From Paracentrotus lividus (taxonomy: Eukaryota; Echinodermata; Echinoidea; Camarodonta; Echinidae), in assembly GCA_940671915.1 (NCBI GenBank), contig CALNVZ010000174.1:17808044-17872043 (forward strand): a DNA stretch of 64,000 nt. The letters are read 5' to 3'. Below the pieces are notes generated by a model. The model worked only from the letters and a program-made list of their open reading frames with translations, did not search any database and had not been told where the DNA came from. Of the stretch, positions 26,449 to 37,860 are shown piece after piece. Position 1 is the first letter of the stretch. Each line of letters starts with the position of its first letter. The position numbers and the translations under genes are program-made.

Positions 26449-27241
26449 CTAAGAGGGGGTAAAAAACAAGAAGAAAAAAGCAACAATTATCACGACTTGG
26501 CATCAGTTTATATCAAACTTGGTCTGCTAGCAGACAGTCTAATCTCTGCTTTAATTGTCACATCGGCTAAACCCATTTGGTTGACTTCATTTTGGTCAAA
26601 TTGCTTTTCGGTCCAAACATCACTTGGGCAAACCATTCAAAGAGTCTAATATCCAGATAATCTAGTTGCCCCTATGTTCACTTATTTTTTTCCTCATTTT
26701 GTTAAAAATGAACATTTGGGTCATTAACAAAAAATAGAGACTAGTGGTTTTAGACTGAGTGGATTAGAGTTGAAATTGGGAAAGCCTAACTAGAAATTAA
26801 TATAAAATGGTTAGTAAGATGAAGTGGTTGAAGAAGAAAGGGATTAGACCATGTTCGGAGGACCAGATGGGCATTAGACAAATTGGTTGTTGTCGGCATT
26901 CAATGTATTTTATTTTTTTTTTTATTAGTATTTTTTGTCAAGCTCTTAGTTATTGATTATATTACAGAAATTGTGAATACATGCATCATGATGACTGGCA
27001 CAAATTATCTATTAAAGGAAAAATAAATCTGGGAAAGAATGGACTTTCTTTTAACATTAAAAATTTTGTAGAAAAGTAGAGTACACACTTCAAACTTCTG
27101 TCTATTCACAAACTATAAAGAAATCATTGTCATTTTATTACTCTTGGAATAGAATACTTGGTTACTTTTAAAAAAAATAATGATAAAAAAATCTTTTCCA
27201 TTTTAGTGATTAAGCTTTGAGAATAGACCTTAAATATTTAC

Positions 27242-27338
27242 CTTTATGTGCTCAAAGTCAGTGATTCCTAGCTCGGTAAAGTAGAGGCATCAACAATGAT
27301 AAGCTTCCTACAGTGATGAGGTTAGTTGTGAAGCATTC
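27242..27338 (-). pseudogene. Second copy of the SAMD15-like middle exon with two 1-base deletions
   Basis: Compared with 18011-18109, this copy is 97 bases instead of 99. One base is missing in the P-R-L-G codons (TCTCGG became CTCGG) and one in the I-T-G codons (ACCAGT became ACAGT). Both splice sites are preserved. The reading frame is destroyed between the two deletions and after them. Confidence 0.82.
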
Positions 27339-28757
27339 CTAGGTCAGGTAAGAATTAAAACAGACATGAAAATATCATTGCTAGAGAAGTTTTCCATATT
27401 TTTTACATAATATCATTAAAATGATTTTAGGTGAGGATCTACATTGTAACACAATTGTGTAAACTGCAATTGATGTGGAACAAAAATATTCTTGGAAAAG
27501 AATTCTTGTAGGCCCGATATACATGCAAATATTTTCATAAGAAGTCTTTAATAGAGTGTAGAGTCTACTGATCTAGAAAAAAAAATGGAAATTAAACAAT
27601 TTATTTTCAAATTAATGTATGGTCAGTGGTCCCATGTCTGCTCAAAGTCAAAGCGTAGGCCTGCGAACCCATGTAATACGCGATTATATTTATGGTGGTT
27701 TTGGACCATATTTCACACATGTCGGATATGGGCAGTTCCAAGCAAAACAGGAACATAGAGCTAAAAATTTCAATGTGCGGCTGTGCCTTGAAAATGCAAA
27801 TTAGGATCTGAAATTACCGCAAAGGCTTCTTTACAATACAAACCAATCATTTAAGTTTTTAAAAAAATGCGATTCAGTAATCTTGTGCTGAATAATTGAT
27901 CAAACCCAAATTTGCACGTATGGGACTATGGGGCTTTAAATGCCTCTAATTCTTATATCTCGTCACTTTTTGCCAAATTTTTTTACTTAATGTAATTGTC
28001 ATGGTCTACTCCAACAAACTTTGGTATTAATATTTCTTATATAATCATTTCTCCTCACGAAAAAGACCGGGAAACCAGATGTCACTCCGTAACCGTCACT
28101 CCGTAACCGGACAAGGGTTCAAGTTTTAAGCATAATTAACAAAAATTTTCAACCAATTTTTTATGCAACGGTGGCATATTATACCTAGAATAACATAGAA
28201 TCCAATCAATAACTCAAAATTGTGATAGCCATTAAATTTCACAGAGTTAAGCCAAAATGTTTTCTGCTCAAAATAGCATGTCCCATTTTGCGTCACTCTG
28301 AACCATGATATGAATATTCATATCTCATTAATTTAAGAGGATCACTATAAAAAAATTATCATTTTGAAAAGAGGGTAATGAGCTTTTGTCATAACCATTT
28401 CTTTGTACATAAAGATTAAAGTATGGATGATAAACTAGTTTGAATGCTGAAATGTTGCTTCTGAATGTCATTCCGTTAACCTCGGAACTGCCCATATCTC
28501 AAAAGGTAATTAATTAATCTGAAAATTCGGATAACACCTTCTTCCTTCGGTTGGTTTCCTCAGTTTGGAGAACTGCAAATGTGCAGAGGAGAAAGAAGGA
28601 CCCAAAGTACTAAGAACGAAATGTACATCAGGATAACATGCACATATTCTGGGGAGGCCCTCAGGCCTGGCCCCCCCCCCCAGGTAGGTGCTCAAAATTG
28701 ACCTTAGAGGGTTCCAAACCGACCTTAAAGTAAATGGGAGAAAAAATCTGAATACTG

Positions 28758-29022
28758 CAGGCGCGGGTCCAGGGGGGGGGGGGCGAGGGTGCCGACGCCC
28801 CCTAAGATGGGAAAACAGCATACCTTTTGTACATGTACCTTGCGAGCGCCCCCCACCCCTAGAAATATGAAAAACTTTTTTTTTTTTTTTGCGTTTTTTT
28901 TTTTTTTGCCAGCGTGACATGAGAAGATTTTGATGTACCTTTTTGCTCCTCAAGCATAACGTGAAAAAAAATTAAGGTACCTTTACGACCCCCGTAAAAG
29001 TCTGTCTCTGGATCCGCGCCTG
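28758..29022. mobile_element. hAT-like non-autonomous element (copy 1)
   Basis: The ends are CAGGCGCGGGTCCAG and, inverted, CTGGATCCGCGCCTG, with poly-G next to the left end. Inside, the words GGGAAAACAGCATACCTTTT and TGTACATGTACC are shared with the element at 53340-53744. CAGxGGCGGATCCAG-type ends are common for hAT elements. No clear 8-base target duplication is visible. It abuts the next element at 29025. Confidence 0.78.
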
Positions 29023-29024
29023 TA

Positions 29025-30160
29025 GGATGGGGGGTGCGATGTCCGGACATCGCACAAAAGTCAAGCCTGGTTCTTCGTCTACGGATTAAGCCAGAAATGT
29101 ATGTCGAATACTTCTTATCACCATCAATATTTGTTCTCCACAATACTTTCTGACATTTTCTGCTAAAAAACTACAAATATATTGCTTCTAAACCCTTTCA
29201 AATGGCTGGTAAAAATTGAGTGTCCGGACATACAACAACTGGGTATACTGGATAGACCAACATAACCCATATGGCTGATACATGACCTTCTTCGAAAAAA
29301 TCTGACCTTCTCGACAAGGGTTTGGAAATCATTGTTGTACGATTCAATGTCATCAAAATTGTAGGCAAAGGTTAGACTCTAAATAATATCATCCAATTCT
29401 CTTATTGGTAAGAATGCCTATAAAGTCTTCGCACCCACGTAAATGCGCGAATTTTACAGAACTAAACCCCGACCTTCAATCTTAACCTCAACAATCCATT
29501 TTGATACAAAAAAACTGTGAAAATAGATCTAATTGATAAACAATGGTTTTCAGCAAGTTTTATTAGCTACCCTGAAAATTTCAACCATTCTCAAAAAGTT
29601 AAAGTAAAAAACTTGCATGCGCTAGATTTGCGAGCAAAATCAGTTAGTGCGCAGACATGGGCACTATCCAATTTTGCCACACAAAATGACAAGCCTGTCT
29701 AAAAATCCTAAAAAAAACATTGTTCTTGTTAATTATTTGATGAAATTTTTTGCTTCAATGATCACTATAATATGAAGAAAGGAATAACATTGATGAATCT
29801 TAAAATTATATTTCACTTTGTATTGAAATTTAGGTGCGCAGACTTATGCACTTACTTCACATAACTTAGATTCTAAGGGCCTAGCCCTAACTGTTAGATT
29901 TCTCTAGAATCTAGGGCCTACTAGTATACCCAGTTGTTGTATGTCCGGACAGGTTGTTTGTCCGGACAAGACGGTAATTTTAGGAGCTTTGTGATCAATA
30001 TTTCATTAATCGATTGAAAATAGTATTAGACAATATAACAAAGCACAAATATTCACAAATATTTCTGATATTAACTGCACAAATTTTGAGAAAATCTAGA
30101 GCAAAAGACGATGTTTTTATCTGCTTAACGTTAAGTGTCCGGACAACGGACCCCCCATCC
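29025..30160. mobile_element. TA-flanked inverted-repeat element with TGTCCGGACA palindromes
   Basis: The ends are GGATGGGGGGTGCGA and, inverted, GGACCCCCCATCC. Both ends are followed or preceded by TA (29023-29024, 30161-30162). The palindrome TGTCCGGACA, or its 9-base core, occurs near 29040, 29221, 29941, 29958 and 30133, and pairs of flanking words (ACAACAACTGGGTATAC and inverse) are also inverted. There is no coding capacity. It lies in the intron after the SAMD15-like exon 30525-30604. Confidence 0.82.
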
Positions 30161-30524
30161 TACTAATTACTTCGACTTATTCTAAAAAAATAAGTTAGGG
30201 CTTTCATTAACTTAAGTTATTAAAAAATAAACTCGAGTTGACTTAGGAAATCTGACAGAGTAACCAACGCAACTGCCCCCCTCCAGAATTAGATTTAACA
30301 ACATAAACTAAGAGTATCCTAAGACCTAAGTTTCAGCCAAGTGCTTTTGCATGATAACCACGATCAGCGGTCACTAGCCGTCTCCGCTGCCCAAACTCTG
30401 GCGTGGGTTTTACAAGGTACCCGTACCGTCGCAATACTACTTGCCAGTCATTTCAAATTCCTTTTCCTGCTCACGGAAATGTTAGTTAGTTTCAATGGCA
30501 GTGTAAACTGTAATTAAAACTTAC

Positions 30525-30604
30525 TCTATATTGTGGGAATCCAAGTTCAGCAATCCAGTCTGCTACTTGGTCACACGTCCAGTATAAACAAATCGGTACG
30601 ATCA
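30525..30604 (-). CDS. SAMD15: SAMD15-like gene, exon opening the SAM domain
   Basis: Seen: on the minus strand a strong polypyrimidine tract ends in CTTACTGAG. Then 80 bases run to the donor AGA|GTAAGT. With one base taken from an earlier exon the frame reads I-V-P-I-C-L-YWTCDQVADWIAELGFPQYR. Known: W-(T/S)-x-x-x-V-x-x-W-I-x-x-L-G-F is the first helix of SAM domains, and LGFPQYK precedes ECF in SAMD15. The exon ends in phase 0, as required to join the 18109 acceptor. The frame has a TGA immediately upstream of the acceptor and no ATG, so at least one earlier coding exon must exist. That exon may lie between 30605 and the 439-base gap, or inside the gap. Confidence 0.82.
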
Positions 30605-30949
30605 CTCAGTAAGACAAAACAGAAGAAGGAGAATCATAAAAAGGAATACGGTTAATAAACTTAACTCAATAGCAAAAGTTAAAACCGCGACGGGGATCTT
30701 TGGCATTTGTTTCCTGAAATTTAAAAAAAAACTTCCGCTTTTCAATTTTGGTTAGCCGAGGCCAGGAATATTTTGTTTGGTATGGCATGGATTAATGGCA
30801 TGGGATAGATTGTTACTTTACAGAAGAAAAATGTATATAGGGCCTGTACATTGAATTTAACACACATTTACCCAATGAGGGGGGGGGGAGTAATAAATTC
30901 CTATGCTTTGCCGACTATAGGCCTGCATCATAATTCACAGGCAAATTGA

Positions 30950-31210
30950 AATGGTTTAAAACCCAATTTTTACTAATGTCATTTCGTCTCCTATCACAAA
31001 ATCTAAGTCCCATTTCGGTCTACTTACCTTTTGGTCTTATTGCCAACTCGCTATTACCATTTCGTCTAATCCTCAATTTTCATCTAAGTCCATTTCGTCT
31101 AGCTATAACTACGTCAATTCCTGTAACAAACTGTAATAGCGGTTAATGCTCAGTTGGCGAAATTAGACGAAAATACTTGGGCTCATATTGATGTTCCGAC
31201 GAAATTTGGC
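30950..31210. repeat. Degenerate CATTTCGTCTAAT-type repeat tract
   Basis: CATTTCGTCT occurs repeatedly, along with TTTTGGTCTTATTGCCAACT, ATTTTCATCTAAGTCC and then the inverse GTTGGCGAAATTAGACGAAA. It resembles the tract at 17330-17650 and suggests the same family. Confidence 0.55.
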
Positions 31211-31789
31211 ACTATAGACCCAATGTGTCATCAGACCTAATTGTTTGAGGGCCACCATTGGCTTTTTTTTCCTCATCCTCCACATTTAAAAACTAATTTT
31301 GCCTGTTTATCCACGTTCAATGTTATGTGTTCGTCTGTTCATCATGTCTGGGGAAACTAGCATAGGCCCTACATGCTCACTCATTTCCCTGATATTGTTG
31401 TTGTTTTTCTTTTACCCTTTCTTAAAAATAAAAAAATTAAAATAAAATTAAAAAAAAAGATTTTTTGGACCAATTAACTGAGCCACATTTGAAATAAGGT
31501 ATCCATTTACAAAACGCAAATATAAAATCATACAATATACACTAGTTATAGGCTAAGCACCAAGATCCAAAATTATGAATTATCGTAGGGGAAAAGCCTT
31601 CTCAAAGCAACTATAAATAATCCCCTAAACTTTTATTGAACCATTTCAAATTGAAAAATAGGTAGGCTATTGGGTAAATGAAATGGAGGCGGCGAGAGAA
31701 AGGTGGACAAATTTGGTCAGTTTTTACAATTGAGTAAATTTTATCAAATTTAAGAAATATCTGTTATTACTACAGTTTACACCAAAACA

Positions 31790-31848
31790 ACGTTGCCCCC
31801 CCCACCACCACCACCCACACCACCACCACCCCCCCCCCCCCCCCCCAG
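31790..31848. repeat. C-rich low-complexity tract (CCACCA and poly-C)
   Basis: Runs of CCACCACCACC followed by about 18 C, next to the 439-N gap. It probably contributed to the failed assembly there. Confidence 0.9.
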
Positions 31849-31889
31849 GCCCACCGAAGCGCGTCTCGTGAGCTACTAGTAGCACTATC

Positions 31890-32883
31890 AACGTAGGCAA
31901 CACACGTCAACATGGCGGCGGCCTGGCCGATTCCGATNNNNNNNNNNNNNNNNNNNNNNNNNNNNNNNNNNNNNNNNNNNNNNNNNNNNNNNNNNNNNNN
32001 NNNNNNNNNNNNNNNNNNNNNNNNNNNNNNNNNNNNNNNNNNNNNNNNNNNNNNNNNNNNNNNNNNNNNNNNNNNNNNNNNNNNNNNNNNNNNNNNNNNN
32101 NNNNNNNNNNNNNNNNNNNNNNNNNNNNNNNNNNNNNNNNNNNNNNNNNNNNNNNNNNNNNNNNNNNNNNNNNNNNNNNNNNNNNNNNNNNNNNNNNNNN
32201 NNNNNNNNNNNNNNNNNNNNNNNNNNNNNNNNNNNNNNNNNNNNNNNNNNNNNNNNNNNNNNNNNNNNNNNNNNNNNNNNNNNNNNNNNNNNNNNNNNNN
32301 NNNNNNNNNNNNNNNNNNNNNNNNNNNNNNNNNNNNNNNNNNNNNNNNNNNNNNNNNNNNNNNNNNNNNNNNNNNNAAGCTCCTTTATCATTGAAAGGCA
32401 ACAAAATTTGGCCGGTGTTTCACGAAGGACAACAAAAGAAATCCCAACCGTGTTGGGATTTCTATGAGGACAACTGACTTTGTGTAATAGCGCCAGCTTT
32501 CAGATTCGCGTTCAAAAACCAATGTTACGAAGCATTTGCCATAAAGCGTATATTTCGTATGTCTGTACAATTCTGCAAGGAATTAAGGATGCTGATTTAC
32601 GATAACACTGAGTTTATGGAGGCACACTTTATTACCCCTGTTGAATGAAATGAATTGAACTCGGCACCCCGCTGCACCTTGCATTGCATTTGCATTGCGC
32701 TCTCGATCTCGTACTTGGTTGCACCTGCAATTTGAGTATTCACGGACAGTGTTTTTGCATAGGAAGCGAGTACAGTCACCTTTTTATCCCGACAAATTCT
32801 CCTGAGTTTCTTCAACCATGCTTTGATAAAAAGTGGAACTTTTCCGGAATATTACGAATTATATTTTTAGTTACCTTGATTCG
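31890..32883. promoter_or_regulatory. Probable divergent promoter region, partly hidden by an N gap
   Basis: The minus-strand SAMD15-like gene ends its visible 5' part at 30604, and the plus-strand PTK7-like gene starts coding at 32884. The DNA between is locally CpG-richer than its surroundings (for example 31855-31937 and 32400-32570). At 31908-31919 the string CAACATGGCGGC fits the YY1 site often found at transcription starts. It is also an ATG followed by Ala-Ala-Ala-Trp, so it could be the start of a coding exon. Bases 31938-32376 are N, so no start site can be placed. Confidence 0.4.
31938..32376. other. Assembly gap, 439 N
   Basis: An unbroken run of N, with a C-rich low-complexity tract (31795-31848) less than 100 bases to its left. 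It falls where the 5' ends of two divergent genes should be. Open frames that cross it are artefacts of the N run. Confidence 0.99.
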
Positions 32884-32944
32884 ATGGCAAACATGGAACA
32901 AAGAAATTTAGCCATGAGGACGTTTCTATGTCGGTGTTTAATCG
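32884..32944 (+). CDS. PTK7: PTK7-like Ig receptor, first coding exon (signal peptide)
   Basis: Seen: after an in-frame TGA at 32824 the first ATG is at 32884, with further in-frame ATGs at 32893 and 32914. The frame runs MANMEQRNLAMRTFLCRCLI plus one base, G, then the donor GTGAGT (32945-32950). Joined to the acceptor at 38718, the junction codon is GTT. The hydrophobic run then becomes FLCRCLIVVCVLW followed by SSEA, a good signal peptide with a likely cut after SEA. Phase 1 on both sides of the 5.8-kb intron fits. Neither exon makes a signal peptide alone, which strongly supports the join. The ATG at 32893 has the best initiation context (A at -3, G at +4), so the exact start is open. The PTK7 name rests on exon 2. 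Confidence 0.72.
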
Positions 32945-35339
32945 GTGAGTATTTTGTCTGCAGCGACAAGGGACGTGAGCGAAACGCTAGTCCATCAGAC
33001 TGGGCTTGCCTCGCTTTAGATATCCGTTGGTCTTCTGCACGAACGGCATTTTTAATTACTCATTTCAGATTAGTCTAACTAGGACCTACTTCTGCGATGT
33101 TAATATTGATATTTGGAGCCTGATGTTAATATTTGTATTATACCATAAATATTATATGTTCCCATGATGAATGATTATTTTCATATTTTCCCCCTCAAAT
33201 TTAATTAGTATTTTATGCCCCCCCCCCAAAAAAAAAGACATGAAAGAAATTAAAGATGTTTAATTCATAGGCCTAAGTTGAGTGTTTTCACCGACTCTTC
33301 ATTTTTTTTTAAATGAAAGAATTGAAGACTGGCCACATGATAGACTCATGTTGATTAAAGCATTACAAGATCTGAGTCTTTGATTCTACACAGAACGGTT
33401 ACATTTAGATCTAAGCTTAAAATACAACAAAAAAGCAAAAACTAATTCTAACAAACCAGATTGCAAGTTCTGATTTATGAGGACAACACAGTAGGGGCCT
33501 AATACTAACAGCTACAAGCCTACGGCTCTTCCATTACCTCAGTGATATTTAAATCTTATTTTTTTTCCTCTCGTAGTAATTGAACATTATCCTTACCTCA
33601 AAACGTATTGCTTTATGATTGCAAAGACTATAATTAATAATTTGAGCTTTCAATGCACAACTGATCAGAAGCTATGGAACCTGGTATAAATTAACCCGAA
33701 GGATATAAATTAACTTCAAGATGAATGTGACAGATCATGGTGAAGTGATGTAGGCCTACCTTTATTTATATGAATTTTGAACAATAAAATTGTGAAACTG
33801 ACCAGAAATATATATCCTGATGGTATCCCATTTCCTTTGCTCATTTTTTCATGTTCAGTATTACTTAGAAACTTGAAGGAAAACTTTGGTTGAAGTCCTA
33901 TTTTTTATCACAGTAGAAACCTGTTATAAGATTCCTGATATAACAAGTTAATTTTGCTGGTCTCGTCTCTTTGTAACTTTTTTTTTCCAAAGATGTTCAT
34001 AGATCTGTTTTTCTTCCGTATAATGTAATGGCAGTTAAATACTTGGCCTATCAGTGTGATTGCATTAAAGTGAATACATTTGGCCGAGTACATTAGCTGC
34101 ATGATATAACCAATTCAGAGTGCAACAGTTAACCCCACAGCATAAATTGTGAAGTACCCATTATTGTTTTAAAAGTTGAATATTTCAATTATGCCATTTT
34201 ATCTGCAATGAGTGGTTAACTATGTTTTGATTTTTATCACAATACATGCATTAGGAAATTAGCAAAAATAAAATTTTATTTTGAGCTAGTTAATAAAAAT
34301 GTTATGTCCATTATACTGCAAGAGAATCGATTTCTGAAAGGCATTTAGAGCAATGACACTGACAACCCCGACACCTTTACAAAGCTAGCCCTACTTCCAA
34401 ACCGTGATCTCTCTCAACCTGACTCAAATACCCTTACGACTATTGCCCTCCAATTTATTCTTAAAATACACACTATACGTGCTGCAATCAATCTACAGTA
34501 AAACAGTAACTTCAAGCCAGCTAATGGAGGATCTCCAATAAAACTAGTGGAGGAAGAACAAGAAGAAGAAGACTTGTTAGCTTACAACTTCAAAATGTTC
34601 TTGAAGAAGATGGACTGTGACGTACATTTAAGAGTAGACACTTCCATTTGGAAACCGTCTATTTCCAGATTGTTAAAAGTCCTTGCATACATGCTTTCAT
34701 AAAATTCTTTCAAATGGTTTGCACTTTTTCAGACTTTTGTTTGACCGATGTTTTGATCAAACATTCCTACTAAAACTGCATTCCCGATGAAGAGCCAGGC
34801 AGACCTTCTTAAGGCTGCATTGATTAGGACACAAAACACTCACTTATGTCATCAATAACATCTTTTCTATTCATTCATAGACTGTGCTTATTTAGAGCTT
34901 CAGCCTCTCCGTTTAACAAAAGGCATGGTAGATAAATGGTCAAGCCGAACAACCCACAGAATGACCAACAGGCGTACTTCCAGCGCCTCTGAAAGAGGTC
35001 AAACGCCACGCACAAGACTTCAAAATAACCAAATTTTTGATGTAATACAAAGGACAATGTTCCCCAGATTGGCCTTACCATGGCACATATTACCTCTCGT
35101 GTATTGTTGAGAGCTGGAATGGTTTTGGTATGAGGCATTGTGGGGGTGTAGTATGTCCTACTGTTCACCTGATTGAGGTCTGTGGTTTCCCTCTTTTGTG
35201 ACCTTTTGTACCCTCATTCAGGACTGCCGCTCTGTCTGTAGGCTTAGGATTGTACAAATGGGATTTCACTCTTTCCATTTCTTGTTGGGAATTGATAGAT
35301 TGTGTAGTACAATAGGGAAAAAAAAACAAAAAAAAACAG

Positions 35340-35385
35340 AAAGAGAGAGAGAGAGAGAGATAGAGCGACTCAGAGAGAGAAAGAT
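35340..35385. repeat. GA-rich microsatellite
   Basis: (GA)n run interrupted by TAGAGCGACTC. Confidence 0.88.
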
Positions 35386-35399
35386 ACATAACTACATAA

Positions 35400-36344
35400 C
35401 GTAAATTACCATGTATAAGGCGCACTTTTTTCCCCACCATTTGACAACGCAAAGTCGGGGGTGCGCCTTATACACAGATATAAAGAAGTGTCAAAATAAA
35501 CTATTCTGAACTTCTGAGCTTACATGTCTAATTTATCTTCTAATAAATATAAACTTTAGTACGTATATTTGCGGTTATAAAATCAAAACATACATTTCTT
35601 GATTTTTTTTAAATTAAAATTCTTTAAGCAAATATAATTATGAACATTAAAATATTTTCCTCCCTGAATTTGGAAGAATTTTGATTAAAATACAGACTTT
35701 TATAGGCTTATTGAGCATGGAAAATGCTCTTATAGATGACAGTAATTATGATCGATCGTAATCGTAATCGATCGTAATCGTTTCTCCTTAAAATTAATTT
35801 TTCTGGTTTTATTTTTCTTCTTAAATTTTTTTTTCTTTTTTTTTTAAACATTTTTCTTCACTATTTTGGCCTCTAAAAATAGATTTTATAAACCCAAATG
35901 CATGGACAATTTTTCTGCTATTTAGAAGAAATGGGGCCAAGTTATTTTTATTATTTTATATAGTGTTAATTATAATCGTTTTTAAACGGAATCGGAATCG
36001 TTTCTTACTTTTTTTTTAAAATTCATTTTTTAGCTCTTTATGCCTTAAATCTGTATGATTTTTTGCTGTAATATTTTCCCCAATATTAATTAATATACTA
36101 TATAAAATTGAAACCTGATAAATGTATTTCTTTGGGATGAAATAATTAAATTATCTTTTTCTTTTACAAGTATAAATTTGTAACTATTAAAAAATAATTA
36201 TAAATTAAAAATAAATCTGGTGACTTTTCTTAACAATTGGTAAGATGCAATGATGAATATTATTGGCACTTTTGTGAAACTTTTTTTTTTTTTTTTTTTT
36301 AAGACCCCAAAAATCGGGGTGCGCCTTATACACGGTAATTTACG
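35400..36344. mobile_element. Inverted-repeat element with GTATAAGGCGCAC ends
   Basis: The left end CGTAAATTACCATGTATAAG plus GCGCAC is mirrored by GTGCGCCTTATACACGGTAA plus TTTACG at the right. The left arm holds a further inverted copy (GTGCGCCTTATACAC at 35460) that makes a terminal hairpin. The interior is AT-rich with GATCGTAATCGATCG-type words (35752-35780) and no transposase. The superfamily is uncertain and no clean target duplication is visible. Confidence 0.75.
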
Positions 36345-37460
36345 GTACTACATGTATATGGGAAAGGATGGACATACACATACAGACAAACAAATACGGT
36401 AGCAGAGGTTATTGAGAGAGAAATTTAGGGAAACATTAAAACAATTAAAATTGATATATGGTACTAGAAGTAGGGCATGGTACCAGTCTTTTGAACAAAA
36501 GATGAGAGATAGGGTCCCGTTTTCATTAAAAAACACACACACTATTGTTTCATTTTTTATGTTGAATCAAGACGATACATGTATTGGGTAGGGGGAAAAA
36601 ATGCCTGCAGGTATAAAGAATAGATAGGCATATAGGCCTAATTTCTGAAGCAGTATTACTTCAATTTCTATGATAATATATTTTTAATATAAAATTAATG
36701 TGGGAAAGAATTGATATACAGTACTGGGATTAAAGAATGAAAAGGAAATAACAATGTCATCCTATATAAATACATTGTGAAGACACCCTTGACAATCAGT
36801 ACTGTAAAACATACATGTTCTTCACTACCATAAGAACAAAGAATGGAGGGTTTACACGTTGGCCTATGATGTCTCCTATAAAGAAGCATCAGCCTAGATT
36901 ATGGAATGGCATTTATGGTGTCGCTCCCAGAGATCAAGACGATAAAACGTTGTTGGTCAGAAGATGATAGAGAAACGAAAGACAAAGACACAATCTGTCA
37001 GTTGAAGAGATAAACTATTTGGACTGGTCATCACTCATATTGACTTACAAGAAGCTGAGTGCTTCTTTGTATACATCTTGGGTAGAGATAAAACCGTAGG
37101 TCAGAGTAGATGGTTTGTACATGGCTGATATGATTGAGTCACAAGTTATGTACATGGTAACTGTGAGTAATACTCGTATCCATGGTATTAATGAAAATGG
37201 TCTGACACAGAGCTCTACATGTACATGTACATGAATGTAGAATGCCACAGTTATGGATAAAATGAGTTACTGCTTCATCTACATGTATGATATTGCTGTC
37301 AATATGATGCACTTCTTAACATTTTATAAAAAAACACAAATAGTTTGACTAAAAAGTACATGTACATATGTAGGTTTCATGAATTATATGGTGCTTAAAT
37401 TAAATCTCAATGAGATAAAACAAGTATAATTCAAATTTTAAAATGAGTAAAATACATTTA

Positions 37461-37860
37461 AAAGCTGAATGCAAGCTCTATCAGACCTGTGAATTTGAAC
37501 GTACTCGCACTTGAAATCGCAAAACGACACGCGATAGAATACAAAAAGGCAAGGGTGGTTGAGGGGGGGAAGAGGAGGGGGGGAAGGGAGGGGGGGGGGG
37601 AAGAGGTACACACAAGTCTAGATGGGATTTTGCATCCTCCTGTGCTTTCGAAACATAACCATGATAACTTCATGGATATTTATTTTTGTGCTGTGAGCTT
37701 TTTGGACTTTATAGCTTAGAGTCTCATGCAACTTTTGACACCATAGTTATAAGGTTCCAGCCATTTACTAATGCGCAGTTCCGAAAATCGCCTTGCTGCG
37801 CGCGGTTAAAATGACAATTTCGCCATTGACTGTGTATTGTACATAAAGTAACTAAATACA
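37461..37860. repeat. Dispersed 400-base repeat (independent copy in the PTK7-like intron)
   Basis: AAGCTGAATGCAAGCTCTAT, GCGATAGAATACAAAAAGGC, a G/A-rich tract and CATTGACTGTGTATTGTACA reproduce 12585-12960 in the same orientation. Scattered substitutions are present, as expected for a true diverged interspersed copy and in contrast to copy B. Confidence 0.82.

Larger units (their letters stand above)
19483..28681. repeat. Duplicated segment, copy B (indel-rich, probably an assembly artefact)
   Basis: It starts at sequence equivalent to about 10606 and ends in the same poly-C run as copy A, but continues into unique sequence (AGGTAGGTGCTC). The offset from copy A grows from about 8876 near the left end to about 9229 at the right end, so copy B carries a net excess of some 350 bases as scattered small insertions. 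Errors are dense from 19.5 to about 24 kb and sparse after 24.6 kb. From 27.36 to 28.47 kb almost none are seen. All three coding exons inside are frame-broken. Confidence 0.9.

Noticed and set aside
26223..27338. A genuine second SAMD15-like pseudogene
   Set aside because: Only indel-type lesions are seen, flanking introns are near-identical, and a 25-N junction is present. An assembly artefact is therefore more likely, although the sequence alone does not prove it.
30607..30705. Small hydrophobic minus-strand ORF starting M-P-K-I-P-V just upstream of the SAM exon
   Set aside because: It overlaps the polypyrimidine tract of the splice acceptor, which explains the Leu/Phe-rich translation. 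It is in a different frame from the SAM exon.
31888..32404. Three long frames of 160-167 codons
   Set aside because: Almost entirely composed of N; stop codons cannot be seen in the gap.
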